Assembly: GCF_026790145.1 (NCBI RefSeq)
Contig: NZ_JALAMS010000054.1
Span: 62,001-126,000, forward strand
Direction: 5' to 3'
Length of the DNA: 64,000 bases
Source of the DNA: Bacillus_I endophytica_A
GTDB taxonomy: Bacteria > Bacillota > Bacilli > Bacillales > Bacillaceae_H
The notes beneath the pieces are model-generated. The model searched no databases. It was given only the letters and a program-made list of their open reading frames with translations, and had not been told where the DNA came from. Positions 41,465 through 49,025 of this stretch are shown here, one piece after another; position 1 is the stretch's first letter, and the number at the start of each line of letters is the position of its first letter. A program made the position numbers and the translations under genes.

Positions 41465-42462
41465 GCTTACGTGTCATAAAGCAAGGATTACTTACAACTG
41501 TTCAGGACCTTGGGAGAAGAGGTTTTCAGAAATATGGAGTTATTGTAAGCGGTGCAATGGATTCTTACTCTCTTAGAATAGCAAACTTGCTTGTTGGGAA
41601 TGGCGAGAATGAAGCAGGACTGGAAATTACGTTAATGGGTCCTCTTTTACAAGTAGAAAAAGACTGTGTACTTGCTATTACAGGAGGTGATTTGTCGCCA
41701 ACTGTCAATGATGAAGCTATTCCCATGTGGAAACCGATATTTGTGGAGAAGGGGAGTACCATTAAATTCGGTCAATGTAAAACAGGCTGTCGAGCGTATT
41801 TAACGGTTAAAGGAGGATTTAAACTTGAGCAAGTTTTAGAAAGTAAAAGTACGTATTTACGCGGTGAGATTGGTGGATTCAAAGGAAGAGCTCTAAAGGA
41901 AGGGGATGAATTGCATTTTGCTCATGTATTAAATGGAATACCATCCTTTTTATCTCAAAACATTGGAGAAGGGGCTGTGACGTCTCAATGGTCTGTTCAC
42001 TATGAAAAGTTTGTTCCACTAGCATATAATGATAGCATTCGAGTCGTACATGGCAGTCAATTTGACTTTTTTTCTCCAAAAAGTCAGCAAGAATTCACAG
42101 AGAAGCCTTTTAAAGTATCAACACAATCAGATCGCATGGGGTACAGAATGGAAGGGCCTTCCCTTCAATTAAAAGAGGAGAAAGAGCTTTTATCAGAAGC
42201 TGTATCTCAAGGATCCATTCAAGTTCCTCCTGACGGAAACCCCATTATTTTATTAGCAGATAGACAAACAACAGGAGGATACCCTAAAATTGCCCAAGTC
42301 ATTACAACTGACTTGCCACTCATTGCTCAGAAAAAGCCTAGTGAAGCTGTCACTTTCACCTATGTATCTTTAAAAGAAGCAGAAAAGCTTTATTTGGAAA
42401 AGGAGCAAGAACTTTATAAATTAAAGACGGGTATTTTGTTAGCTTCAAAAAAGTTAGAGTAG
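41461..42462 (+). CDS. pxpC: 5-oxoprolinase subunit C / KipA
   Basis: 333 residues, carboxyltransferase/allophanate hydrolase subunit 2 type: VIKQGLLTTVQDLGRRGFQK, YGVIVSGAMDSYSLRIANLL, VGNGENEAGLEITLMGPLLQ, AITGGDLSPTVN, SQGSIQVPPDGNPIILLADR and TTGGYPKIAQVITTDLP. It makes the B-C complex with PxpB that phosphorylates and opens the 5-oxoproline ring delivered by PxpA. KipA of B. subtilis counteracts KipI. Start ATG overlaps the pxpB stop. Confidence 0.92.
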   Translation: MSLRVIKQGLLTTVQDLGRRGFQKYGVIVSGAMDSYSLRIANLLVGNGENEAGLEITLMGPLLQVEKDCVLAITGGDLSPTVNDEAIPMWKPIFVEKGSTIKFGQCKTGCRAYLTVKGGFKLEQVLESKSTYLRGEIGGFKGRALKEGDELHFAHVLNGIPSFLSQNIGEGAVTSQWSVHYEKFVPLAYNDSIRVVHGSQFDFFSPKSQQEFTEKPFKVSTQSDRMGYRMEGPSLQLKEEKELLSEAVSQGSIQVPPDGNPIILLADRQTTGGYPKIAQVITTDLPLIAQKKPSEAVTFTYVSLKEAEKLYLEKEQELYKLKTGILLASKKLE

Positions 42463-42483
42463 GGACATGAGGGAGAAGAGAAA

Positions 42484-43242
42484 ATGCAAACAAATAATAA
42501 AACGGTTATTAAATCTATGCAAATCTTAAATCTTTTTATTAAGCATTCTAAACTTACTTTTACAGAAATGCTAACTTACTCAGAAATTCCAAAAACATCG
42601 CTACATCGTATGATTCGTTCACTTGAAGAAATGGGATTTTTAACAAAAGATAAAGACGGCTTTTATTCTTTAGGGCTTCTTTTTTTACAGTTTGGACAAC
42701 TTGTTGCAAATCGATTAGATATAAGAATAATTGCAAAACCCATTATGGAACAGCTTCGAGATGATGTAGAAGAAGCGGTGAATTTAATTATTAAAGATGG
42801 AAACGAAGCGATGTATATCGAAAAAGTAGATACACTTCAACCTGTTCGACTATACACGTCTGTTGGAAGGCGATCTCCTCTTTATGCAGGAGCATGCTCT
42901 CGTATTATTTTAGCTTATTTACCAGAGGAAGAACGAGAAGCCTACCTAGAGCACGTAAAGCTAGAACAAATTGGAATTGGGACAATTACAGATAAAGAAA
43001 AATTAAGAGAAATATTAGCGGAATCAAAAAGGGAAGGCTACACAGTAAGCATTTCAGAACTTGAGAATTATACAACAGCAGTTAGTGCTCCTGTTTTTAA
43101 TCATAAAGGAGAGGTGATAGCAGGCCTTAGCATTGCTGGAATTGAAGGAAGATATGGAGCAGAAAGGCTCCCAATCCTTATTAAAAAAGTCACTTCAGGA
43201 GCAAACTTGATTTCTAAAAAGCTAGGATACAATATTTCATAA
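42484..43242 (+). CDS. kipR: IclR-family regulator KipR
   Basis: 252 residues. N-terminal helix-turn-helix (TVIKSMQILNLFIKHSKLTF, TEMLTYSEIPKTSLHRMIRS, LEEMGFL) and the IclR effector domain (LQPVRLYTSVGRRSPLYAGA, CSRIILAYLPEEE, GYTVSISELENYTTAVSAPV, FNHKGEVIAGLSIAG). In B. subtilis KipR is the repressor of this operon. The perfect palindromes 60-100 bases upstream of pxpA are its likely sites. RBS GAGGGAGAAGAG; 21 bases after pxpC; terminator follows. Confidence 0.9.
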   Translation: MQTNNKTVIKSMQILNLFIKHSKLTFTEMLTYSEIPKTSLHRMIRSLEEMGFLTKDKDGFYSLGLLFLQFGQLVANRLDIRIIAKPIMEQLRDDVEEAVNLIIKDGNEAMYIEKVDTLQPVRLYTSVGRRSPLYAGACSRIILAYLPEEEREAYLEHVKLEQIGIGTITDKEKLREILAESKREGYTVSISELENYTTAVSAPVFNHKGEVIAGLSIAGIEGRYGAERLPILIKKVTSGANLISKKLGYNIS

Positions 43243-43274
43243 AGCCCCTATATGCTAAGGATATAGGGGCTTTT
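43240..43274 (+). terminator. Terminator of the pxp/kip operon
   Basis: Arms AAAGCCCCTATAT and ATATAGGGGCTTTT, very stable. The convergent MocR gene ends 18 bases on. Confidence 0.85.
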
Positions 43275-43291
43275 CAAGGATAGGAGAAATC

Positions 43292-44686
43292 TTACATCCA
43301 TACCTCAGACAAAATAGAAACTCCTTGTTGAATTTCTTCCTCAGACAACGATCCGAAGCCTAATAATACAGTCCCTGTTTCACATTGAGGTTTTCTTTTC
43401 CAATAAGGACTTGTTGGGTAAACTTTAACGTCTTTTGAAAAGGCTAATTTAATGAGTTCTTCTTCACTCTTTCCGTACACTTTCACTAGTATATGCAACC
43501 CTGAACATTCCCCTAAGATCTCAAATTTATGAGCATCAAACCTTTTATTTATTTCTGATATAAGAGTAGTATGCTTTTTTTGGTAAGCATTTCTCATTCT
43601 AGCAATATGTTTATCTAAATAATCTGTCTTCATAAAAGCTTCCATAATCCATTGTTGTAAGCGAGGAACCGTTTGTTCATAAAGAGAGAAGCGCTCTTTA
43701 TAGATACTTAATAAAAGAGAAGGAAGTACGATGTAGCTCATTCGCATTGATGGAAGAAAAAGCTTAGAAAAAGTACCAAGATAAATGACTTTCTCCGCTT
43801 CAGCCATCCCTTGAATGGATTTAATAGGTTTTCCTACATATCTAAATTCACTATCATAATCATCTTCTATAATAAAAGAATGATAGTCCCTAGCCCACTG
43901 AAGTAGCTGTTCACGCTTTTTCTGCGTCATAATGGCGCCTGTTGGAAACTGATGAGACGGTGTAACGTAAACAGCATAAGGATTAGTCTTGTAAAGTTCT
44001 TCAATACTAAGTCCATCGTTTTTTATAGGAAGAGGTTCTACATCTATATTCAAATTTTCAAATATAATTCGGGCTCCATTGTAGCCAGGTTCTTCAAATC
44101 CTATTCGCTTGTCGTGCAGATTTAAAATTTGAGAAAGTAGAATTAGGCTTTGTTGTGTTCCAGAGGTGATAATAATTTGTTCAGGAGCAAACTTGACACC
44201 TCTTGAATTTATTAAGTAGTGATGAATCTCTTTGCGAAGACCAAATTCTCCTTGAACATCTCCATATGCAAACAATTCTTGTTGCCTCTCATTGTAGACG
44301 GCATTTGCGATGTTATGAAAAGTTTTAGAAGGGAAAAGAGTAGATTCTAATGTTCCATAGCGAAAATCATAGCGAGGTGAAGGTTTGTATTCTACTTTTC
44401 TATCATCTTTTGAGGAATGTGAAAAAGGAAAAACATCCTCTATTTGTTTTTTAACGTATATCCCGCTTCGTGGTTTCCGCTCGATAAAGCCCTCATCAGC
44501 AAGTAAATCATAAGCAAGTGAAATGGTATTGTTGCTAACATGCAAATGTCTGGCAAGTCCTCTAATTGAGGGAAGCTTACTATCGAAAGGGATCTTTCCT
44601 TCTATAATTTTCGTTCTTAAATCGTCGTATACTTGAACATATAAAGGACCACTATCTTTCTTTATAAAGGGAGTTATATTAACCAA
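43292..44686 (-). CDS. MocR-family regulator (GntR helix-turn-helix fused to PLP aminotransferase domain)
   Basis: 464 residues from TTG 44686, which has GGAGG seven bases upstream; the ATG at 44701 lies before that site. N-terminal GntR domain: GPLYVQVYDDLRTKIIEGKI, PFDSKLPSIRGLARHLHVSN, NTISLAYDLLADEGFIERKP. C-terminal fold-type I aminotransferase domain: FAYGDVQGEFGLRKEIHHYL, VTPSHQFPTGAIM, EDDYDSEFRY, and the PLP lysine in YLGTFSKLFLPSMRMSYIVL. MocR proteins (GabR, PdxR, others) sense PLP or amino-acid adducts. It is divergent from a GNAT gene (108 bases between), the probable target. Confidence 0.88.
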   Translation of the reverse strand: MVNITPFIKKDSGPLYVQVYDDLRTKIIEGKIPFDSKLPSIRGLARHLHVSNNTISLAYDLLADEGFIERKPRSGIYVKKQIEDVFPFSHSSKDDRKVEYKPSPRYDFRYGTLESTLFPSKTFHNIANAVYNERQQELFAYGDVQGEFGLRKEIHHYLINSRGVKFAPEQIIITSGTQQSLILLSQILNLHDKRIGFEEPGYNGARIIFENLNIDVEPLPIKNDGLSIEELYKTNPYAVYVTPSHQFPTGAIMTQKKREQLLQWARDYHSFIIEDDYDSEFRYVGKPIKSIQGMAEAEKVIYLGTFSKLFLPSMRMSYIVLPSLLLSIYKERFSLYEQTVPRLQQWIMEAFMKTDYLDKHIARMRNAYQKKHTTLISEINKRFDAHKFEILGECSGLHILVKVYGKSEEELIKLAFSKDVKVYPTSPYWKRKPQCETGTVLLGFGSLSEEEIQQGVSILSEVWM

Positions 44687-44808
44687 TGTAAAAACCTCCA
44701 TTATTCTGTACCTAAATAATTTTTATAAACTGTGTCTTTTGTTGATAGAGAGGGATTTTTATAATAAGAGCTATAGAAATCAAGCTAACGCTTTAGGAGG
44801 GAAACTAT

Positions 44809-45260
44809 ATGAATTCTATTACGATTCGTTTAGTAATTCAAGAAGATGTTTTGAAAATGGTTCCATTAATGAAGGAGTATATTGTTGACTTTTATCAAAG
44901 AAAGCAGTCAGTTGAAAAAATTAAGCAACATTTTACATATTTATTAGCACATCAAAGTCAAGGTGTGCAATATGTTGCCGAACATAAAGGAGAGCTTATT
45001 GGTTTTGCAACTCTCTATTTTTCATTCAGCACGCTTAGTTTACAAAAGAACGCTATTTTGAATGATTTATATGTTTCTCCTTCATATCGAGGAAAAAAGT
45101 AGGCGAGCGGCTTTTTCAAGCATGTTTTACATATGTTAAGGAACATGAATATGCAGGTATGACATGGGAGACAGCGAAAGATAATGTTGTGGCTCAAGAA
45201 CTATACGCAAAAATGGGAGGAGTAGAGTCACAGTGGAAACACTATGAAATGAATATTTAA
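44809..45260 (+). pseudogene. GNAT-family N-acetyltransferase, frameshifted in an A tract
   Basis: ATG 44809 follows AGGAGGGA. The first 97 residues (ITIRLVIQEDVLKMVPLMKE, VQYVAEHKGELIGFATLYFS, LQKNAILNDLYVSPSYRGKK) stop at 45102. The next frame continues VGERLFQACFTYVKEHEYAG, MTWETAKDNVVAQELYAKMG to 45260. Inserting one A in GGAAAAAAGTAGG gives RGKKVGERLFQAC, the normal R-x-x-G-x-G acetyl-CoA loop, for a 150-residue enzyme. A homopolymer slip is typical both of sequencing errors and of phase-variable genes. Divergent from the MocR regulator. Confidence 0.85.
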
Positions 45261-45338
45261 GAGGAAGGAAACACCGCTAAAAAACAAAAATATTCACCAG
45301 AAAATATGTTCGCATTTATAAAATAACGAACAGCAATA

Positions 45339-45347
45339 TGATATAAT
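45339..45347 (+). promoter_or_regulatory. Extended -10 promoter of the small toxin gene
   Basis: TGATATAAT is a TGn-extended, perfect -10 about 65 bases before the toxin start. No good -35 is visible. Confidence 0.5.
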
Positions 45348-45410
45348 AATAGAGTACAGTTTTTTAGGGTGAGCAGCGGTACTCCCGGAGTAAAGGGGGT
45401 GGTGCCCTGC

Positions 45411-45497
45411 ATGTTGACTGTGTATGAAGCGATGACAATTGCTATTTCGTTATCTACTCTTGTTGTTGCGATTATTGCTGTCACGAAAAAAAAGTAA
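45411..45497 (+). CDS. Holin-like type I toxin peptide (Hol-Tox family), 28 residues
   Basis: A 28-residue peptide starting MLTVYEAMTIAISLSTLVV and ending in AVTKKK: one hydrophobic helix with a basic tail. The N-terminal (V/T)YEAL/M..MIxF-type start, length and leader (CGGTACTCCCGGAGTAAAGG, then GGGTGGTGCCCTGC) are those of the putative holin-like toxins of Firmicutes, related to TxpA/BsrG-type type I toxins that damage the membrane. The RBS AAAGGGGGTGG (45392-45402) is inside a structured leader. Downstream hairpins and a minus-strand promoter suggest an antisense RNA antitoxin. Too short for usual gene finders. Confidence 0.7.
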   Translation: MLTVYEAMTIAISLSTLVVAIIAVTKKK

Positions 45498-45544
45498 TAT
45501 CACCCTTTAGCCCTACTAAAGTATAAAGGGAGTTATTACTTTTT
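45493..45544 (+). terminator. Terminator of the toxin mRNA
   Basis: AGTAATA...CCCTTTA pairs with TAAAGGG...TATTACT across an internal loop, then TTTTT. The arm begins inside the final codons. Confidence 0.65.
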
Positions 45545-45633
45545 CAGTACTCTTTATATGATATGTGGACCACTGCTCTTCTAGCAGTGAAACTGTACAG
45601 AGAGCGTTGGTTGCAGCCAGCGCTCTTTTATTA
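45493..45633 (-). ncRNA. Probable antisense RNA antitoxin
   Basis: On the minus strand TTGATA (45663-45668) and TATAAT (45639-45644) with 18-base spacer form a promoter pointing at the toxin gene. The predicted RNA would hold hairpins AGAGCGCTGG/CCAACGCTCT (45600-45626) and CACTGCT/AGCAGTG (45570-45590) and overlap the toxin 3' end and terminator, as in TxpA/RatA and BsrG/SR4. The 3' end is a guess. Confidence 0.5.
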
Positions 45634-45668
45634 CTTTCATTATAACCCCATTTTTTAATGAATATCAA

Positions 45669-45936
45669 CCATTTAAGTCTTGATTCCTATTGTGTATATT
45701 CTTTATCTATGTTTAACTTTACGATTCTGAGTGAAGGCTTTTTTCCACAAGAAATATAAACTGTATACGTTTGGAAAATATCATGCTACACACCATAAAG
45801 ATGTCGTAATATTACTTTTCTAATATTACAGCAATACTGAAGGAGAGGGTTAGACATTTATCTATTTAAGTCTTCTTTTACAAATATAAACTTCCTGTAG
45901 TCATTTCTTTAGGTGTAAAATCTTAAGTGAAGGGGG
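45669..45936. other. AT-rich intergenic stretch, no gene seen
   Basis: Between the antisense promoter and the stop of the DUF2238 gene I see no open frame with a ribosome-binding site and no clear hairpin. Confidence 0.4.
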
Positions 45937-46515
45937 TTAGTTTAATTTATTCTTTTTCACTTTTGTTCGTATTCCTGCCCATATTGCGATAATAAGCCCT
46001 CCAACTGTATCAGCAACTAAATCAACCATCGTATCTTTATTTCCGCCTCCTTGAAGAGTCATTCCAAACAATTGATCTGAACTAAATTCATAAATCTCCC
46101 ATAGGATACCCCCAAGAGCAGCAAAAGAAAAAACAAAGAGAAAAACAAACCATGAGGATATGCTTTTCCCTGCACTTCTATGTATGAGTCTTTCATACAA
46201 AGCAATCGCAAGAAAAGCAATAAGAGCTCCACTTATTAAATGTAAAAATGTATCCCACCAACCTAGTCCATACCACCCTAAAATAGAACCTAAATATTGT
46301 GAGCAAAATAAGAAAATTAAGTAAGAGATAACAAGGGGTAAATTAAAGGTAAACTTAGTAAATAGAGCGAGCAGAAGAGGAATGAGACCACAGATAACCC
46401 CTCCTATAGCAACCAATGCTTTAAATGATTTATCATCTATATAAAGAAGTACAGCTAAACTTCCCATGAAAATGACATAAACGACACTTAATAATAGAAC
46501 AAGTTTGCGATTCAT
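45937..46515 (-). CDS. DUF2238-like membrane protein (YjdF family), copy 2
   Basis: 192 residues, about six membrane spans. Conserved motifs: WWDTFLHLISGALIAFLAIA, GGILWEIYEFSSDQLFG, and QGGGNKDTMVDLVADTVGGL. The Asp, His, Glu and Asp residues of W-x-D-x-x-x-H, W-E-I-x-E and D-T-x-x-D lie in or beside membrane segments and are invariant with the neighbouring paralogue at 46536-47102. Function is unknown. It follows that paralogue by 20 bases and is co-transcribed with it. ATG 46515 follows GGAGGTG. Confidence 0.75.
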   Translation of the reverse strand: MNRKLVLLLSVVYVIFMGSLAVLLYIDDKSFKALVAIGGVICGLIPLLLALFTKFTFNLPLVISYLIFLFCSQYLGSILGWYGLGWWDTFLHLISGALIAFLAIALYERLIHRSAGKSISSWFVFLFVFSFAALGGILWEIYEFSSDQLFGMTLQGGGNKDTMVDLVADTVGGLIIAIWAGIRTKVKKNKLN

Positions 46516-46535
46516 TTTTACACCTCCATATCTAT

Positions 46536-47102
46536 TTATAGTGTTTTTCTTCGTACTATAGAATAAATTGCAACGAGGAGACCCCCTACTATTCCTATAA
46601 TCATGTCATACATAGTATCTGTATTGCCTCCTGATTGCATTGTACGTGTAAAAGTTAAATCTCCTACAAACTCATAAATTTCCCATAAAGCTGTAGAATT
46701 CACTGAAACAGAGAGCACGAAAAGGAAGAGGATCCATTTAGAAACATAGCCGCGTGTTTGTTTAGGGATACATAATTTATAAAGTGAAATGGCTACAGCG
46801 CCCATAAAGATCGCTTTATAAAAATGAAGAGTCGCATCCCACCATTTAAAACGGCCATAAAACTCTTCAATAGAACCTAAAAATAACGTGCAGAAGAGAA
46901 AAAGATAATAACCAATGATAATCAAAACGGGAAAAGGGATGTTTTTTGAAAACAACAATAACAGCGGTAATGCACTTACAAATATACCTCCTAGCGCTAC
47001 TTCCCAACGAGAAGAATCTCCTTTAATAAGATAAAAGATAAATAAAGCGGTCATAAAAATTATAAAAGCTATACTGAGAATTAAGATTAATTTCTTTTTC
47101 AA
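46536..47102 (-). CDS. DUF2238-like membrane protein (YjdF family), copy 1
   Basis: 188 residues and the same topology as the downstream copy, with the matching blocks KWWDATLHFYKAIFMGAVAI, ALWEIYEFVGDLTF and MQSGGNTDTMYDMIIGIVGG. The two copies are clearly paralogous, diverged mostly in loops and outer spans, so the duplication is old. In copy 1 the H-x-x-x-G of copy 2 (HLISG) is HFYKA, losing the glycine. First gene of the pair. Function unknown. Confidence 0.75.
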   Translation of the reverse strand: MKKKLILILSIAFIIFMTALFIFYLIKGDSSRWEVALGGIFVSALPLLLLFSKNIPFPVLIIIGYYLFLFCTLFLGSIEEFYGRFKWWDATLHFYKAIFMGAVAISLYKLCIPKQTRGYVSKWILFLFVLSVSVNSTALWEIYEFVGDLTFTRTMQSGGNTDTMYDMIIGIVGGLLVAIYSIVRRKTL

Positions 47103-47351
47103 TTTATCACCTTATTCAATAAATTACGGGAATTAGGATTAAACTCTAAGTAGAAATTTTATTTTTGAACTCTTGTAAATTATGTCCAAATTATCGAGAG
47201 ATTACTCTTTTCCGAGAAGTAATAAAGATAAGTGAACTTTTTACTTATCTTACTTTCCGACAAGCTTATATTTTTCCTCTTCCTCTTTTATTATGCTAAG
47301 CTGTTATTTGGGAAAAGATATAGACAACTCTGGAGGAAAAAAGGAGATATT

Positions 47352-47744
47352 ATGGAAAACTTAGAGAAGTACTTTATGCTATTTGATCAATCGAGAACAA
47401 GTGAGGAAGCATTTGAACAGCTTGCTGATTTATTTACAGATGATATGGAATTTGTGCTAAATGGCTACAAGCAGGCTGGGATTAAAAACTGGCGCAATTT
47501 TGTGAAGATGGTTTATACAGAAAATAAAGATCTCAAACATATGTATCAAGGATGGGAAAAAGTTCAGGGAGATGAAACGCGTACATATGAGACACGGTGG
47601 GCCGTTTGTGGAAAGCGGGCTTCTGGGGAAGTTTATACACAAGAAGGCAAAGATATCGCAAAGCTAGATGAGGATGGGAAAATCACTTATCTCGAAAATG
47701 TTCCTGACAATACAAAGCTGTTTCAAACATATAAAAAAAACTAA
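47352..47744 (+). CDS. NTF2-like/SnoaL-type small protein
   Basis: 130 residues from ATG 47352 after AAAGGAGA; an upstream in-frame ATG at 47232 lies in AT-rich non-coding sequence and is rejected. The pattern of a helix pair (LEKYFMLFDQSRTSEEAFEQ, LADLFTDDMEFVLNGYK) then beta strands (TYETRWAVCGKRASGEVYTQ, EGKDIAKLDEDGKITYLENV) is the NTF2/SnoaL cone fold, with the FTDD-EFV start typical of the polyketide-cyclase-like group. Ligand or reaction not readable. Single gene, strong terminator. Confidence 0.72.
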   Translation: MENLEKYFMLFDQSRTSEEAFEQLADLFTDDMEFVLNGYKQAGIKNWRNFVKMVYTENKDLKHMYQGWEKVQGDETRTYETRWAVCGKRASGEVYTQEGKDIAKLDEDGKITYLENVPDNTKLFQTYKKN

Positions 47745-47770
47745 AAGAGCATGTATTCGTGCTCTTTTTT
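47743..47770 (+). terminator. Terminator after the NTF2-like gene
   Basis: Arms AAAAGAGCA and TGCTCTTTT, then TTTT. Confidence 0.75.
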
Positions 47771-47916
47771 TAAGTTGTGATAACTAAAAATTAAGAAAAG
47801 TGTTGCTTGAAAGGAAATTCGTCTATAAAATAGAAGTAGATACAGTCGACCGGATTCTGTGTTGATTAATATCTTCATTATGAAAGAGTACTTCATTTAA
47901 AAGAGGGGAAGAGAGA

Positions 47917-48990
47917 ATGAAAACATTCAAGATTGCTTCTATTCCAGGAGACGGAATTGGAAAAGAGGTTGTTCCAGCAGCTAACAAAGTTTTGAAAACG
48001 ATTGCAGATATTCACGGAGGGATACAGCTTAATTTCACAGACTTTCCATGGAGCTGTGAGTACTATTTAGAACATGGAGAAATGATGCCAGAAGATGCAC
48101 TTGAGCGATTACAAGATTTTGATAGTATCTTTTTAGGAGCCGTTGGAAATTTAAAACTAGTTCCAGATCATATTTCATTATGGGGAATGTTGATTAAAAT
48201 TCGCCGTGAATTTGAACAAGTTATTAATATAAGACCAGCTAAAGTATTGAAAGGGATTCGTTCCCCGCTCCTCAACCCTAAAGATTTTGATTTAATTGTT
48301 GTGCGCGAAAACAGTGAAGGGGAGTATAGCTCTGTTGGCGGAAACATTTATAAGGGAGAAGACGAAATTGCAATTCAAAACGCTATCTTTTCAAGAAAAG
48401 CGACTGAAAGAGCGATGCGCTTTGCTTTTGAATTAGCGTCTAAAAGAAAAAAACATGTCACAAGCGCTACAAAATCAAACGGAATTTATTATTCTATGCC
48501 GTTTTGGGACAGCGTTTTTGAAGATGTTTCAAAAGATTATCCAGAAATTCAAACAGATTCTCAACATATTGATGCGCTCGCTGCTTTTTTCGTTACTCGT
48601 CCACATCAGTTTGATGTTATTGTTGCTAGTAACCTATTTGGAGATATTTTAACAGACTTAGGTGCTGGTATTATGGGAAGCGTTGGAGTTGCTCCAGCGG
48701 CAAATATTAATGTTAACGGAAAATACCCTTCCATGTTTGAGCCTGTACACGGGTCAGCTCCTGATATCGTTGGAAAAGGAATAGCTAATCCAATTGGACA
48801 GATTTGGACAGCTAAGATGATGTTAGATCATTTTGGAGAAGAAGAATTAGGAAGCGTGTTATTAGACGTTGTAGAAAGCGTTACAAACGACAGCATTTTA
48901 ACACCTGACGTTGGCGGGAATTATACAACAGAAGAAGTGACAAATGAGATTATAAAGAGGTTAAAGATCGTTGAGAAGCAAGGAGTATAA
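47917..48990 (+). CDS. ycsA: D-malate/tartrate dehydrogenase (decarboxylating), YcsA-like
   Basis: 357 residues of the isocitrate/isopropylmalate dehydrogenase fold: IASIPGDGIGKEVVPAANKV, FDSIFLGAVGN, RREFEQVINIRPAKVL (substrate Arg set), the LIVVRENSEGEYSSVGG loop, VTSATKSNGI, FVTRPHQFDVIVASNLFGDI, and FEPVHGSAPDIVGKGIANPI. Residues such as the WGMLIKIRREFEQ helix mark the tartrate/D-malate branch (DmlA, YcsA) rather than LeuB. NAD- and metal-dependent oxidation and decarboxylation of D-malate to pyruvate, or of tartrate. ATG 47917 follows GGGGAAGAGAG. Confidence 0.88.
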   Translation: MKTFKIASIPGDGIGKEVVPAANKVLKTIADIHGGIQLNFTDFPWSCEYYLEHGEMMPEDALERLQDFDSIFLGAVGNLKLVPDHISLWGMLIKIRREFEQVINIRPAKVLKGIRSPLLNPKDFDLIVVRENSEGEYSSVGGNIYKGEDEIAIQNAIFSRKATERAMRFAFELASKRKKHVTSATKSNGIYYSMPFWDSVFEDVSKDYPEIQTDSQHIDALAAFFVTRPHQFDVIVASNLFGDILTDLGAGIMGSVGVAPAANINVNGKYPSMFEPVHGSAPDIVGKGIANPIGQIWTAKMMLDHFGEEELGSVLLDVVESVTNDSILTPDVGGNYTTEEVTNEIIKRLKIVEKQGV

Positions 48991-49025
48991 AAAAAGAGGT
49001 TCCTATAATAGGAACCTCTTTTTTT
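48990..49025. terminator. Bidirectional terminator between ycsA and the APC permease
   Basis: Arms AAAAAGAGGTTCCTAT and ATAGGAACCTCTTTTT, almost no loop. It overlaps the permease stop codon. Confidence 0.85.

Noticed and set aside
45411..45633. Prophage remnant, because of the holin-like name of the peptide
   Set aside because: No endolysin, structural or integrase genes nearby; the family is a chromosomal type I toxin group despite the name.
47232..47351. 40-codon N-terminal extension of the NTF2-like protein
   Set aside because: The extension is AT-rich leader sequence; the proper AAAGGAGA site precedes the ATG at 47352.
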